A DNA stretch of 64,000 nt from CAZUTO01 sp964623085 (GTDB taxonomy: Bacteria > Pseudomonadota > Gammaproteobacteria > Pseudomonadales > GM7GCV1): assembly GCA_964623085.1 (NCBI GenBank), contig CAZUTO010000009.1:1-64000 (forward strand), read 5' to 3'. The notes under the pieces were generated by a model, which was not told where the DNA came from, ran no database searches, and worked only from the letters and a program-made list of their open reading frames with translations. Shown here in pieces: positions 24,797 through 34,523 of the stretch. Numbering within the stretch: the stretch's first letter is position 1; each line of letters opens with the position of its first letter. The position numbers and the translations under genes were made by a program.

Positions 24797-25960
24797 ATGG
24801 CATTCCAGTCTCAAGAAAAAAGCGCACTAGGCCTAATCACCAGCTTGTATCTGGTGCGAATGCTTGGTTTATTTATGGTCTTACCGATCATAAGTATCTA
24901 TGGAACGACGCTAACTGGGGCTAGCCCTTTCCTACTTGGACTTGCCTTAGGGGTTTATGGGCTAACTCAGGCGCTATTCCAAATTCCCTTTGGTTGGGCC
25001 TCCGACAAATTTGGCCGTAAGCCAGTGTTACTTATCGGCTTTGGGATCTTCGTCTTTGGCAGCTTAGTCTGTGCGTTATCTAACTCCATTGAAATGCTCT
25101 TAATAGGGCGAGCTATTCAGGGCGCGGGTGCTGTATCGGCCGTGTTACTCGCACTATTAGCCGACTTGATTCGTCCTGAAAACAGAACCACATCCATGGC
25201 GGTGATCGGTGTGTCCATCGGTCTCTCTTTTGGCATTTCGGTTGTTATTGGTCCGATCATCGCTTCGTTCAGTGGGCTCCAGGGTGTTTTCATTTTTAGC
25301 TGTCTATTGGGTGTGGCAGCATTCTTAATCGCAGTCTGGAAAATTAAAGAGCCAGGGCAGGGTCATCGCGTCGCGCGGCCAAGTGTGAAAAGCGTGCTTG
25401 TGAATCCGGATCTATTGCGCCTCGATTTCAGTATTTTTGCACTGCATTTTTTGCAAATGTTTATATGGGTCGCCGTTCCAGGTGTATTAGTGAATGAACT
25501 GGGGCTGAGCCTAGATCAGCATTGGTGGGTTTACCTTATGACGGTTGGTGGTGGGTTTATTTTGATGGCGCCTTTTATGCGCATGTGGGATAAACGTGGC
25601 CAAACGAATACTTCTGTTCGTGCTGCGATATTGGTGATTGTCGTGGCTTTGTTGGCGATGTCGAAAATAGACGCCTATTACGTTTTTATATTTGGGTTGC
25701 TGCTCTTTTTCTGGGGATTCAATCTTTTAGAAGCAACTTTGCCAAGCGCACTGACTAAAGTAGTCGATCCGAAACTAAAGGGCACAGCCAGCGGAGTATA
25801 TTCGACCTGTCAGTTCATGGGGGTTTTCCTAGGCGGAACGGCAGGTGGTTGGATTTTATTGAAGTATAGTGCCGTTGGTTTGTTCTACTTCGCGGCATTC
25901 TTGAGCGCAATTTGGCTAATAGTGATGGGAGCTCGGAAGCTGTCAGTCGGCAATAGCTAA
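24797..25960 (+). CDS. MFS transporter, YajR-like core
   Basis: This 387-residue protein has the twelve membrane segments of the major facilitator superfamily. The loop motif GWASDKFGRKPVLLIG (motif A, G-x-x-x-D-x-x-G-R-[RK]) is at about residues 67-82 and the RAIQGAGAVSAVLLALLADLI segment is motif B/C-like. It resembles the membrane part of YajR but is too short to contain the C-terminal YAM domain of that family. An MFS gene in this place, next to ssb with uvrA close by, is the arrangement in Pseudomonas. The substrate is unknown. It has its own space after the rplQ terminator. Confidence 0.85.
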   Translation: MAFQSQEKSALGLITSLYLVRMLGLFMVLPIISIYGTTLTGASPFLLGLALGVYGLTQALFQIPFGWASDKFGRKPVLLIGFGIFVFGSLVCALSNSIEMLLIGRAIQGAGAVSAVLLALLADLIRPENRTTSMAVIGVSIGLSFGISVVIGPIIASFSGLQGVFIFSCLLGVAAFLIAVWKIKEPGQGHRVARPSVKSVLVNPDLLRLDFSIFALHFLQMFIWVAVPGVLVNELGLSLDQHWWVYLMTVGGGFILMAPFMRMWDKRGQTNTSVRAAILVIVVALLAMSKIDAYYVFIFGLLLFFWGFNLLEATLPSALTKVVDPKLKGTASGVYSTCQFMGVFLGGTAGGWILLKYSAVGLFYFAAFLSAIWLIVMGARKLSVGNS

Positions 25961-26045
25961 ATAAAGAGTATGTAAAAGTTATTTCGTTTATTATAGTTTC
26001 ATTAGTAGCAAAATATAAATAAGCATCAGGATATTGGAGGGCGTC

Positions 26046-26531
26046 GTGGCATCAAGGGGTGTGAACAAAGTAATTTTGGTGGGTAACTGTGGTAGTGACC
26101 CAGAAACCAAGCATTTACCGAGTGGTAGTGCCGTAACTAATTTGAGTATCGCGACGTCTGATAGTTGGAAAGATAAGCAAAGTGGTCAACAGCAAGAGCG
26201 TACAGAGTGGCATCGTGTGGTTTTCTTTAATCGGTTGGCTGAAATTGCCGGTGAGTATCTAAAGAAAGGCAGTAAAGTCTACGTTGAAGGCCGATTGCAA
26301 ACGCGTAAGTGGCAAGGTCAGGATGGTCAAGACCGCTACACGACGGAAATTGTAGCAAACGAGATGCAAATGTTGGATTCACGAGGTAGTTCTGGCGGAG
26401 GCGGGCAGTTTGATCAGTCCTCTGCGCCGCAATCGGCACCTCAATCTGGTGGACAACAACCTCAACAGCAACCGGCATCAGGGCAACCCGCGCCAAGCTT
26501 TGACGATTTTGACGACGATATTCCGTTTTAA
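26046..26531 (+). CDS. ssb: Single-stranded DNA-binding protein
   Basis: SSB coats single-stranded DNA in replication, repair and recombination and recruits partners through its tail. The 161-residue protein has an OB fold (residues 1-112, opening MASRGVNKVILVGNCG), a Gln/Pro/Ser/Gly-rich linker, and the acidic tip DFDDDIPF that binds partner proteins. The start is GTG at 26046 because GGAGG lies five bases before it and the protein then begins exactly like E. coli SSB; an in-frame TTG at 26034 is rejected. uvrA lies nearby but is separated by fabAB. Confidence 0.97.
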   Translation: MASRGVNKVILVGNCGSDPETKHLPSGSAVTNLSIATSDSWKDKQSGQQQERTEWHRVVFFNRLAEIAGEYLKKGSKVYVEGRLQTRKWQGQDGQDRYTTEIVANEMQMLDSRGSSGGGGQFDQSSAPQSAPQSGGQQPQQQPASGQPAPSFDDFDDDIPF

Positions 26532-26561
26532 TCGTTGTAGGCCTATAAAAGGTTTATGAAC

Positions 26562-26592
26562 AAAAAAGGCCAGCAAAATGCTGGCCTTTTTT
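26562..26592. terminator. Bidirectional terminator between ssb and fabB
   Basis: GGCCAGC pairs with GCTGGCC around AAAAT, with six As on the left and six Ts on the right, so it works in both directions. It lies between the convergent ssb and fabB genes. Confidence 0.93.
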
Positions 26593-26613
26593 ATTGCTCA
26601 AAGCGAAACTTGG

Positions 26614-27825
26614 TTAGATCTTTTTCAATACCAAGCAAGCGTTAGTGCCACCAAACCCGAAACTATTGGACATGATCTGGTTCAGTTCCACATTGTCTTT
26701 TCTTTCGAGGACAATCGGGTAGGGTTCGGCCCCTGGATCTAAGTTTTCGATATTGGCCGATGCTGCAATGAAGTTGTTCTCCATCATTAGCAACGAGAAA
26801 ATCGCTTCGTGTACACCGGCTGCACCGAGAGAATGCCCAGATAGTGATTTAGTAGAGCCGATCGGCGGCAGGTCTGAGCCCATCACCACACCGATACCTT
26901 CTAACTCAGTGACGTCGCCAGCAGGCGTACTAGTGCCGTGGGTGTTGATGTAATCAATTGGTCCTTCTACATCCTGTAGGGCCATTTTCATGCAGCGTTG
27001 GGCACCTTCTCCCGAAGGCGCAACCATATTGACACCATCTGAAGTGGCGCCATAGCCGACGACTTCTGCATAGATTTTTGCGCCTCGTGCTTTCGCGTGT
27101 TCGTATTCTTCGAGAACGACGCAACCGCCACCTAAAGAAATAACGAATCCATCGCGGTCGGCATCATAGGCACGGCTGGCACGAGAAGGCGTGTCGTTGT
27201 ATTTCGCGGAAAGTGCACCCATGGCATCAAATGCGCCGGCCATGTTCCAGTGCAGCTCTTCACCGCCGCCGGCAAAGATAATATCTTGCTTACCCCACTG
27301 AATAAGCTCTGCGCCGTTACCAATACAGTGTGCACTCGTTGCGCAGGCTGAGGTCATGGAGTAGTTGTAGCCCTTGATTTTAAAGGGGGTTGCCACACAG
27401 GCCGAAACCGTACTGCCCATGATTTGAGTAACTCGATAGGGTCCTGCACGTTTTACGCCTTGATTTCGAATAATATCTGCACATTCGATCTGGCTGGAAC
27501 AGGAGGTACCACCCGAACCCATAATGATACCGGTTCTTTCGTTGGAGACATCTGAGTCTTCTAGCCCCGAGTCCGCGATGGCATCACGCATGGAAATATA
27601 GCCAAATGCGGCTGCATCACCCATAAAGCGCAGTGTTTTACGGTCGATATGCTCTGAAACATCGATATCGACTTTTCCGCTTACTTGGCTGCGAAAACCA
27701 TGTTCTTTAAATACTTCATTGGCATGAATACCTGGAGTCCCCGAACGGAGCGATTGCGTTACGCTCTCTTTGTCGTTACCTAGACAGGAAACAACACCAA
27801 GGCCAGTGATAACAACTCTTCTCAT
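26614..27825 (-). CDS. fabB: 3-oxoacyl-ACP synthase I
   Basis: KAS I elongates acyl-ACP and is needed for unsaturated fatty acids. The 403-residue protein has the catalytic Cys in SACATSAHC (about residue 161) and the two histidines in NTHGTSTPAGD and TKSLSGHSLGAAG. MRRVVITGLGVVSCLGND matches FabB rather than FabF. Two adjacent ATGs exist (27828 and 27825); AGGA is six bases before the second, which is preferred. It follows fabA by 69 bases on the same strand, the standard fabAB pair. Confidence 0.97.
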   Translation of the reverse strand: MRRVVITGLGVVSCLGNDKESVTQSLRSGTPGIHANEVFKEHGFRSQVSGKVDIDVSEHIDRKTLRFMGDAAAFGYISMRDAIADSGLEDSDVSNERTGIIMGSGGTSCSSQIECADIIRNQGVKRAGPYRVTQIMGSTVSACVATPFKIKGYNYSMTSACATSAHCIGNGAELIQWGKQDIIFAGGGEELHWNMAGAFDAMGALSAKYNDTPSRASRAYDADRDGFVISLGGGCVVLEEYEHAKARGAKIYAEVVGYGATSDGVNMVAPSGEGAQRCMKMALQDVEGPIDYINTHGTSTPAGDVTELEGIGVVMGSDLPPIGSTKSLSGHSLGAAGVHEAIFSLLMMENNFIAASANIENLDPGAEPYPIVLERKDNVELNQIMSNSFGFGGTNACLVLKKI

Positions 27826-27894
27826 CATAATTCCTAAGCCAGCTTTGGCGGCTATTTTAACCTGAAAAAAGGGTTTTTGCTGATAGTGCGTCGG

Positions 27895-28416
27895 TTATTC
27901 GAACAATCCGACTTTTAGGCCGCTCGCTGTATAGATGACTTCGTCATCACAGAGCATTTGCCCATCAGCAATGCCCATCACCAGCTTTCGCGCAATAAGT
28001 CTAGAGTAATCGATACGGTACGTAATCTTTTTAGCGGTAGGGAAGACCTGACCAGTGAATTTAACTTCGCCTACGCCGAGCGCGCGACCTTTACCGGGAT
28101 ATCCGCGCCATCCGAGATAGAAACCGACCATCTGCCACATTGCATCTAGCCCTAGGCACCCCGGCATTACTGGATCACCGGGGAAATGAACCTTGAAAAA
28201 CCATTGCTCAGGATGAATGTCTAGCTCAGCGATCACTTGCCCTTTGCCGTGTTTTCCGCCGTCAACATTGAGTTCTAATATGCGGTCAACCATAAGCATT
28301 TCATCGATAGGCAGCTGTGGGCGCCCTGGCCCAAATGCTTGGCCGGTTCGACTGTGTCGGATTTCGTTGTCGGTATACGACGTTTGCGTAACGGGTTGGA
28401 ATTCTAGATTAGACAT
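27895..28416 (-). CDS. fabA: 3-hydroxydecanoyl-ACP dehydratase/isomerase
   Basis: FabA dehydrates 3-hydroxydecanoyl-ACP and isomerises the product to the cis-3 form, the branch point to unsaturated fatty acids under anaerobic-type synthesis. The 173-residue hotdog-fold protein has the active-site His77 in KVHFPGDPVMPG and Asp91 in GCLGLDAMWQ. It heads the fabA-fabB pair, with a promoter just upstream. No FabR or FadR gene is in the window. Confidence 0.98.
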   Translation of the reverse strand: MSNLEFQPVTQTSYTDNEIRHSRTGQAFGPGRPQLPIDEMLMVDRILELNVDGGKHGKGQVIAELDIHPEQWFFKVHFPGDPVMPGCLGLDAMWQMVGFYLGWRGYPGKGRALGVGEVKFTGQVFPTAKKITYRIDYSRLIARKLVMGIADGQMLCDDEVIYTASGLKVGLFE

Positions 28417-28444
28417 TCATTTCTTTAGCGTTTTAAAGGGGGGG

Positions 28445-28472
28445 ATTTTAGTGCCATCGCCTGATTTGTCCA
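28445..28472 (-). promoter_or_regulatory. Sigma-70 promoter for fabA-fabB
   Basis: On the minus strand TGGACA (28472-28467) and TAAAAT (28450-28445) are 16 bases apart, 29 bases before the fabA ATG. It lies between uvrA and fabA. Confidence 0.6.
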
Positions 28473-28509
28473 GAAATACTGAAATTTTGGCCGTATCATC
28501 GTGATATTT

Positions 28510-31344
28510 CTACAAAACTTCGCCAAGAAAACGGCCGGTATAGGAGTGAGTGGACTTGGCGACGTCTTCTGGTGTTCCCTGGGCAATGATCTTACCACCG
28601 CCACTGCCGCCTTCTGGTCCTAAATCAATGACCCAATCTGCCGTTTTTATGACATCGAGATTATGTTCTATCACGATCATGGTGTTGCCTTCGTCACGGA
28701 GCCGGTGCAGCACGTCTAGCAACTGTTTTATATCGTGAAAATGAAGACCGGTGGTGGGTTCATCTAGAATATAAAGCGTCGATCCGGTACTCATTTTGGC
28801 CAGCTCTTTGGATAGTTTTACTCGCTGAGCCTCACCACCAGAAAGTGTGGTCGCGTTTTGGCCGAGACGGATGTAGGAGAGTCCAACAGACATCAGCGTT
28901 TCTAATCGACGTTTAATCGCTGGGATAGCGTCAAAGAAATCCAATGCATCTTCTACAGTCATATCGAGCACTTCAGCAATGCTTTTGCCTTTGTATTTGA
29001 CCTCTAGTGTTTCTCGGTTATAGCGCTTTGCGTCGCAGGTTTCACAAACAACGTAGACGTCAGGTAAAAAGTGCATTTCTACTTTGATGACCCCGTCGCC
29101 TTGGCAGGCTTCACAGCGTCCGCCTTTGACATTAAAACTGAAACGACCGGGCTTATAGCCCCTAGAGCGCGCTTCTTCAGTGCCAGCAAACAGGTCGCGA
29201 ATTTGCGTAAAAAGACCGGTGTAAGTGGCTGGATTTGATCTCGGCGTTCGGCCGATTGGGCTTTGATCGATGTCCACGCAGTTGGTGAACATATCTAGCC
29301 CCTCTATTTCGTCGTGTGCCGATGCAGAGAGAGTCGTTGCTTTGTTGAGTTTAGTTGCAGCAAGTGGGTAGAGAGTCTCATTGATAAGAGTCGATTTTCC
29401 CGATCCGGACACACCTGTTATACAGGTGAACAAACCCTTTGGAATTTTTAAGTCGACAGACTGTAAATTGTTGCCACGCGCTCCCGTGATACAAAGCCAT
29501 TCGTCTTTTGGAGTGGGGGTGCGGTTAGCAGGTGTGGCGATTTTTTTGCGCCCGGAAAGATAGTCGCCCGTCAGAGAGTCTTCACAATCAGCGATTTCAC
29601 TGGCCACTCCTTGAGCAATGACTGCACCACCATGAACCCCCGCGCCAGGTCCGATATCGATCACTTGATCCGCGGCGCGAATCGCTTCTTCATCATGTTC
29701 GACGACGATCACAGTGTTGCCAATGTCGCGGAGCCTTGTCAGCGTTGCTAAGAGTCGTTCGTTGTCTCTTTGGTGAAGGCCGATTGAAGGCTCATCAAGT
29801 ACATACATGACGCCTACTAATCCAGCGCCGATCTGGCTGGCGAGCCGAATCCGCTGAGCTTCGCCACCAGAGAGCGTATCGGCGCTGCGATTGAGGTTTA
29901 GGTAGCCTAGTCCTACATCAGCAAGAAACCGCAATCGATCATGAATTTCTTTGAGAATCTTATCGCCGATTTCGGCTTGTGCGCCTTGCAGTTCTAGTTT
30001 TTCGTAATAGCTTAGAGACTCAGCCACAGTCATTGCGGTGATCTTGTGAAGTGGTCTGTCATCGATAAATACATTACGAGATTCGGTGCGCAACCGAGAA
30101 CCTTCACAGCTCTCACATTCCCGGATCGTCAGGTACTTGGCGAGATCCTCTCTAACAGCGTTAGATTCAGTATCGTGATAACGGCGTTCGAAATTAGGAA
30201 CAATCCCTTCGAACGGATGTTTGCGAATATAGGTATCTCCACGGTCGTTGATGTAAGTGAATTCGATGGATTCTGTCCCAGAACCGTTAAGCACGATGTC
30301 TTGTTGCTGCTCTGAGAGTTGATCGAATGCAGTATCTAGGCTGAACTTATAGTGCTGAGCGAGTGATACGAGCATCTGGTAGTAATAGATGTTGCGCTTG
30401 TCCCAGCCTCGGATCGCTCCTTGGTCCAAGCTGACTTCAGGGAATTGAATAATTTTTTCCGCGTCGAAAAACTGTCGCATGCCTAGGCCGTCGCAGCTTG
30501 TGCAAGCGCCAGCAGGATTGTTGAATGAAAAGAGGCGTGGCTCCAGTTCGTTGAGGCTATAGTCACAAATAGGACAAGCAAATCGCGCGGAAAAAAGGCG
30601 TTCTGAGTCTTCTGCTTCCTCACTGTCGTCCATACTTGCAACGATGGCGAGGCCGTCGGTAAGCAGCAGCGCTGTCTCGAAGGATTCTGCAACCCGTTGC
30701 TGGATATCTGGTCGAATCTTAAATCGATCAACAACGACCTCAATACTATGGTTCTTGTTCTTTTCTATTTCTGGTATGTCGTCCAGGTCTACCGTTACAC
30801 CATCGAGACGTATGCGTATAAATCCCTCTGTACGCAATTTTTGTAACAAATGCGTGTGTTCGCCCTTACGATTTCTGACTACCGGCGCGAGAAGCTGAAT
30901 GCGCGAGCCTTCTGGTAGTTCCATCACTTGATCTACCATCTCCGTGACTGTTTGAGCAGCAAGTGATACACCATGTTCAGGACAGCGGGGATCGCCAATG
31001 CGTGCGTATAGCAAACGCAAGTAGTCGTATATCTCCGTCACCGTTCCTACTGTGGAACGTGGGTTGTGAGAGGTGGATTTTTGTTCAATAGAAATTGCTG
31101 GCGATAACCCTTCGATGCTGTCTACATCTGGTTTCGCCATCATCGAAAGGAACTGACGTGCGTAAGCGGACAGTGATTCTACATAGCGCCGCTGCCCCTC
31201 TGCATAGAGGGTATCAAACGCGAGAGAAGATTTCCCAGAGCCGCTTAGTCCTGTAATGACAACAAGTTTGTTACGCGGAATATGAAGATCAATGTTTTTG
31301 AGGTTATGAGTTCGTGCGCCACGTATCTGAATTTCTTGGATCAA
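28510..31344 (-). CDS. uvrA: Excinuclease ABC subunit A
   Basis: UvrA is the damage-scanning ATPase of nucleotide excision repair; it loads UvrB. The 944-residue protein has two ABC modules: Walker A motifs GLSGSGKSS (near residue 33) and GVSGSGKST (near 644), signature motifs LSGGEAQR in both halves, and two zinc modules, CPIC...CTSC and CEAC...CETC. It starts with TTG at 31344, with AAGGA eight bases before; MIQEIQIRGARTHNL aligns with the E. coli start. I saw no good LexA box upstream. It lies between maeB and fabA on the same strand. Confidence 0.98.
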   Translation of the reverse strand: MIQEIQIRGARTHNLKNIDLHIPRNKLVVITGLSGSGKSSLAFDTLYAEGQRRYVESLSAYARQFLSMMAKPDVDSIEGLSPAISIEQKSTSHNPRSTVGTVTEIYDYLRLLYARIGDPRCPEHGVSLAAQTVTEMVDQVMELPEGSRIQLLAPVVRNRKGEHTHLLQKLRTEGFIRIRLDGVTVDLDDIPEIEKNKNHSIEVVVDRFKIRPDIQQRVAESFETALLLTDGLAIVASMDDSEEAEDSERLFSARFACPICDYSLNELEPRLFSFNNPAGACTSCDGLGMRQFFDAEKIIQFPEVSLDQGAIRGWDKRNIYYYQMLVSLAQHYKFSLDTAFDQLSEQQQDIVLNGSGTESIEFTYINDRGDTYIRKHPFEGIVPNFERRYHDTESNAVREDLAKYLTIRECESCEGSRLRTESRNVFIDDRPLHKITAMTVAESLSYYEKLELQGAQAEIGDKILKEIHDRLRFLADVGLGYLNLNRSADTLSGGEAQRIRLASQIGAGLVGVMYVLDEPSIGLHQRDNERLLATLTRLRDIGNTVIVVEHDEEAIRAADQVIDIGPGAGVHGGAVIAQGVASEIADCEDSLTGDYLSGRKKIATPANRTPTPKDEWLCITGARGNNLQSVDLKIPKGLFTCITGVSGSGKSTLINETLYPLAATKLNKATTLSASAHDEIEGLDMFTNCVDIDQSPIGRTPRSNPATYTGLFTQIRDLFAGTEEARSRGYKPGRFSFNVKGGRCEACQGDGVIKVEMHFLPDVYVVCETCDAKRYNRETLEVKYKGKSIAEVLDMTVEDALDFFDAIPAIKRRLETLMSVGLSYIRLGQNATTLSGGEAQRVKLSKELAKMSTGSTLYILDEPTTGLHFHDIKQLLDVLHRLRDEGNTMIVIEHNLDVIKTADWVIDLGPEGGSGGGKIIAQGTPEDVAKSTHSYTGRFLGEVL

Positions 31345-31410
31345 GCTAGAGTTTCCTTAAACAAACAAAAAACACGCCATTATCGAACGGAGTGTCGAGC
31401 AAAAGAAGAC

Positions 31411-31433
31411 AAAGGAAAGAAAATATTCTTTCC
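31411..31433 (-). terminator. Weak terminator-like hairpin after maeB
   Basis: On the minus strand GGAAAGAA pairs with TTCTTTCC across TATT, followed by TTTGTCTTCTTTT. The stem is AT-rich and the T tract is broken, so termination would be partial. Confidence 0.35.
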
Positions 31434-31459
31434 CTGTTATTTATTTTTGTGGACGGCGT

Positions 31460-33730
31460 TTATTTAGTCTGAGAAATATCCGCAACCGCTAATGCAGTAA
31501 TGTTAAAAATGCCACGGGTTGATACCGACGGCGTCAGAATATGGGCTGGTTTTCTAAGTCCATATAGGTAAGGGCCGATCATGCGCGCATTGGTCAAAGA
31601 ACGAACTAAACCTAAACAAATGTTGGCTGCATCCATGTTTGGCATGATCAACAGGTTTGCTTGATCACTGAGTACTGAATGGCCATAGGCTTCCTCAACG
31701 ACATCAGGATTCATGGCACTGTACGAATTCATTTCACCGTCGATTTCTAGATCAGGGTGTCGCTCTTTGAGTATTTCAGCGAGCGCTTTCATTTTGATTG
31801 CATCAGGATTTTCGAAAGTCCCAAAATTTGAATGAGATAGCACAGCGATTCTTGGCGTGATTTCGAACTTGGCCATGTAATTAATGGCGTTTTCAGTGAT
31901 GCCGATAAGTTCATCAACGGTTGGATTAAGGTTAATGAAGGGATCGGTCATGAAAATGGGGCCATCTGAGTGCAATAAGGCACAAACGGTGGAGGGAACA
32001 ACATTGCCGCTTTCATCACCGATAATCGACTTTAGACTCCGTACGTGTTTATGGAAACGACCGATCTTTCCACAGACTAAGCCATCTGCTTTGCCAAACT
32101 CGACGCAGATTGCAGCAATCACCGTAAGATACGACCGTACTACCCGTTTAGCCGCCTCGATAGAGACACCATTTCTGCCCGCAATTTGATGATAAAACTG
32201 CCAGAATTTCTCGAAATCCGGATTGTTTTCGGGATCTAGTACTTCGTAATCAACGCCTTCTTTGAGACGAAGTTTCATATCGCCTATTTTCTGCGAAATA
32301 ATGGCGGGGTTACCAATCAGAAGAGGGCGCGAAAGGCCTTCGTCTACAACCAGTTGAATAGCGCGCAGAACATCTGGGTCTTCTCCTTCTGCATACACAA
32401 TGCGTGCCGGTTTGTTCTTCGCCGCTTCAATCACCGGATTCATAAAGATTCGGCTGCGGTGATTGTAGCTTTTTAGTTTTGTTGCGTAGGCTTCAAGGTC
32501 TTCCACTGGACGCGTTGCAACACCACTTTCCATGGCCGCTTTTACTACCGCTATGGGCACTTCTTCGATTAATCTGGGGTCAAATGGCTTGGGGATAAGA
32601 TAGTCTGGACCGAACTCTAGGTTTTCCCCAGCATAGGCTTTTGCAACGGCGTCGTTGGGTTCTTTGTGTGCCATGTCGGCTATAGCTTTTACGCAGGCTG
32701 TTTTCATTGCTTCGTTGATGGTCGTGGCACCACAATCCAACGCGCCGCGGAATATAAATGGAAAACAAAGAACGTTATTCACTTGATTTGGGTAGTCCGA
32801 ACGACCAGTTGCAATAATTGCATCCGGCCGCGCTTCCTTTGCCACTTCGGGAAGTATTTCAGGCGTTGGATTTGCCATGGCTAGAATCAGAGGCTTATCA
32901 CCCATTTTCTTCAGCATCTCGCCAGTGACTAATCCACCTGCGGATAGTCCTAGGAAGATATCGGCTCCTTCCATGGCATCACTGAGTGTTCGCGCATCGG
33001 TGTCGTTTGCGAAGCTTTCCTTCCACTTGTTCATGCCTTCTTTGCGACCTTTATATATGACTCCCGAGCGGTCAATCATGAGTACGTTTGATCGTTGCAG
33101 ACCCATATCAATCAATAGCTCAGTGCAGGCAATGCTCGCTGCGCCACTTCCTGATACCACTAGTTTTACATCTTCTATTTTTTTATCGACTATTCGCAGG
33201 CCGTTGTAGATAGCTGCGGCAGAAACGATAGCGGTTCCATGTTGATCGTCATGAAAAACGGGAATATTCATTCGCTCCCGAAGTTTTTGTTCGACGAAGA
33301 AGCACTCAGGCGCTTTGATATCTTCCAGATTAATTCCGCCGAATGTTGGCTCGAGCGCTGCAACGACGTCGACCATTTTATCTACATCGGTTTCGTCAAC
33401 TTCAATATCGAAAACATCGATATCGGCGAACTTTTTAAACAGTACAGCCTTTCCTTCCATGACAGGTTTTGACGCCAATGCACCAATAGCGCCTAGGCCA
33501 AGTACTGCAGTACCGTTTGAAACTACAGCCACAAGGTTTCCGCGCGCTGTATAGTCAGCAGCCTTCGAGGGGTCTGCTGCAATTTCTTCACAGGGGTAGG
33601 CCACCCCCGGTGAATACGCCAGTGCTAAATCTCGTTGATTAGAGAGAGGCTTGGTCGGAAGAATGGCAAGTTTCCCTTTGGTGGGATATTTGTGGAAATC
33701 TAGTGCTTCGTCCCGAAGTTTGTCTGACAT
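31460..33730 (-). CDS. maeB: NADP-dependent malic enzyme with phosphotransacetylase-like domain
   Basis: MaeB decarboxylates malate to pyruvate and makes NADPH. The 756-residue protein joins a malic enzyme part (about 1-425; SPGVAYPCEEIA, VFHDDQHGTAI, VVSGSGAASIACTELL for NADP, and MANPTPEILPE) to a C-terminal phosphate acetyltransferase-like part (about 430-756) that in known enzymes is regulatory rather than catalytic. GAGG lies before the ATG. The upstream neighbour rnt is on the same strand, 123 bases away, with no clear terminator seen between. Confidence 0.96.
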   Translation of the reverse strand: MSDKLRDEALDFHKYPTKGKLAILPTKPLSNQRDLALAYSPGVAYPCEEIAADPSKAADYTARGNLVAVVSNGTAVLGLGAIGALASKPVMEGKAVLFKKFADIDVFDIEVDETDVDKMVDVVAALEPTFGGINLEDIKAPECFFVEQKLRERMNIPVFHDDQHGTAIVSAAAIYNGLRIVDKKIEDVKLVVSGSGAASIACTELLIDMGLQRSNVLMIDRSGVIYKGRKEGMNKWKESFANDTDARTLSDAMEGADIFLGLSAGGLVTGEMLKKMGDKPLILAMANPTPEILPEVAKEARPDAIIATGRSDYPNQVNNVLCFPFIFRGALDCGATTINEAMKTACVKAIADMAHKEPNDAVAKAYAGENLEFGPDYLIPKPFDPRLIEEVPIAVVKAAMESGVATRPVEDLEAYATKLKSYNHRSRIFMNPVIEAAKNKPARIVYAEGEDPDVLRAIQLVVDEGLSRPLLIGNPAIISQKIGDMKLRLKEGVDYEVLDPENNPDFEKFWQFYHQIAGRNGVSIEAAKRVVRSYLTVIAAICVEFGKADGLVCGKIGRFHKHVRSLKSIIGDESGNVVPSTVCALLHSDGPIFMTDPFINLNPTVDELIGITENAINYMAKFEITPRIAVLSHSNFGTFENPDAIKMKALAEILKERHPDLEIDGEMNSYSAMNPDVVEEAYGHSVLSDQANLLIMPNMDAANICLGLVRSLTNARMIGPYLYGLRKPAHILTPSVSTRGIFNITALAVADISQTK

Positions 33731-33853
33731 GTATTGCCTCTTAAAAGTTGAATCTGTTACGTATAGTGATATATATCGATAGCTATGAAGATTAACTACT
33801 TCGTAGTTCCAATTTCATAGTGCCATTTTATAACGCTAGCTATAGCACTAGTT

Positions 33854-34495
33854 TTATAGCCCAATGTGTTTATCCCAGCGGTTTACAATTTTACAAAAGA
33901 GCTCTGCTGTTTTACTCGCATCATAGGCTGCCGAATGTGCGCTGTCATTGTCAAAGGTTATTTCAGCTGCCTGGCACGCTCGTGCTAACACGGTTTGTCC
34001 ATAAGCAAGTCCAGCTAGCGTTGCAGTATCAAAGCAGGAAAATGGATGAAAAGGGTTTCGTTTTATATTGCAGCGGTCGCTTGCTGCATTGATAAACCCT
34101 AAATCAAAATGGGCGTTATGAGCAACTAGGATCGCGCGTTTGCAGTCTTGTTCACGTATTGTCTGTCGTATTGGCTGAAACAGACTAAGCAGCGCCTCTT
34201 TTTCTGGAAGCGCGCCGCGATCTGGGTCGTCCAAGTTTATACCAGTAAACTGCAATGAAGCTTCAGAAACGACGGCGCCGGGGAAGGCTTCTACATCGAC
34301 CGATACCATCTCACCTTGAACTGCATTGAGCTCGCCATCCAAAAGGATAGGAATAGCAGATACTTCTAAAAGTGCGTCTGTTTTGCAATCGAATCCACCG
34401 GTTTCCACATCAACCACAACCGGCAGAAAACCTCTGAATCGGTCGGCTATCCTTGTGCTAGAAGCATCTAACATGTCCGCCATAGAATCGGTCAT
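33854..34495 (-). CDS. rnt: Ribonuclease T
   Basis: RNase T is a 3' exonuclease that trims tRNA and other stable RNA ends. The 213-residue protein has the DEDDh motifs: DVE at residues 29-31, AHNAHFDLGF in the middle and HSAAYDASKTA near the end. AAGGA sits before the ATG at 34495. It follows pyrC by 28 bases on the same strand, a pairing also known in Pseudomonas, so the two are probably one transcript. Confidence 0.95.
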   Translation of the reverse strand: MTDSMADMLDASSTRIADRFRGFLPVVVDVETGGFDCKTDALLEVSAIPILLDGELNAVQGEMVSVDVEAFPGAVVSEASLQFTGINLDDPDRGALPEKEALLSLFQPIRQTIREQDCKRAILVAHNAHFDLGFINAASDRCNIKRNPFHPFSCFDTATLAGLAYGQTVLARACQAAEITFDNDSAHSAAYDASKTAELFCKIVNRWDKHIGL

Positions 34496-34523
34496 AGATA
34501 TTCCTTAAATAGTCATCAGCGCG

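Noticed and set aside
31345..31459. LexA (SOS) box upstream of uvrA
   Set aside because: I looked for CTG-N10-CAG; only half sites are seen, so no SOS operator is claimed.
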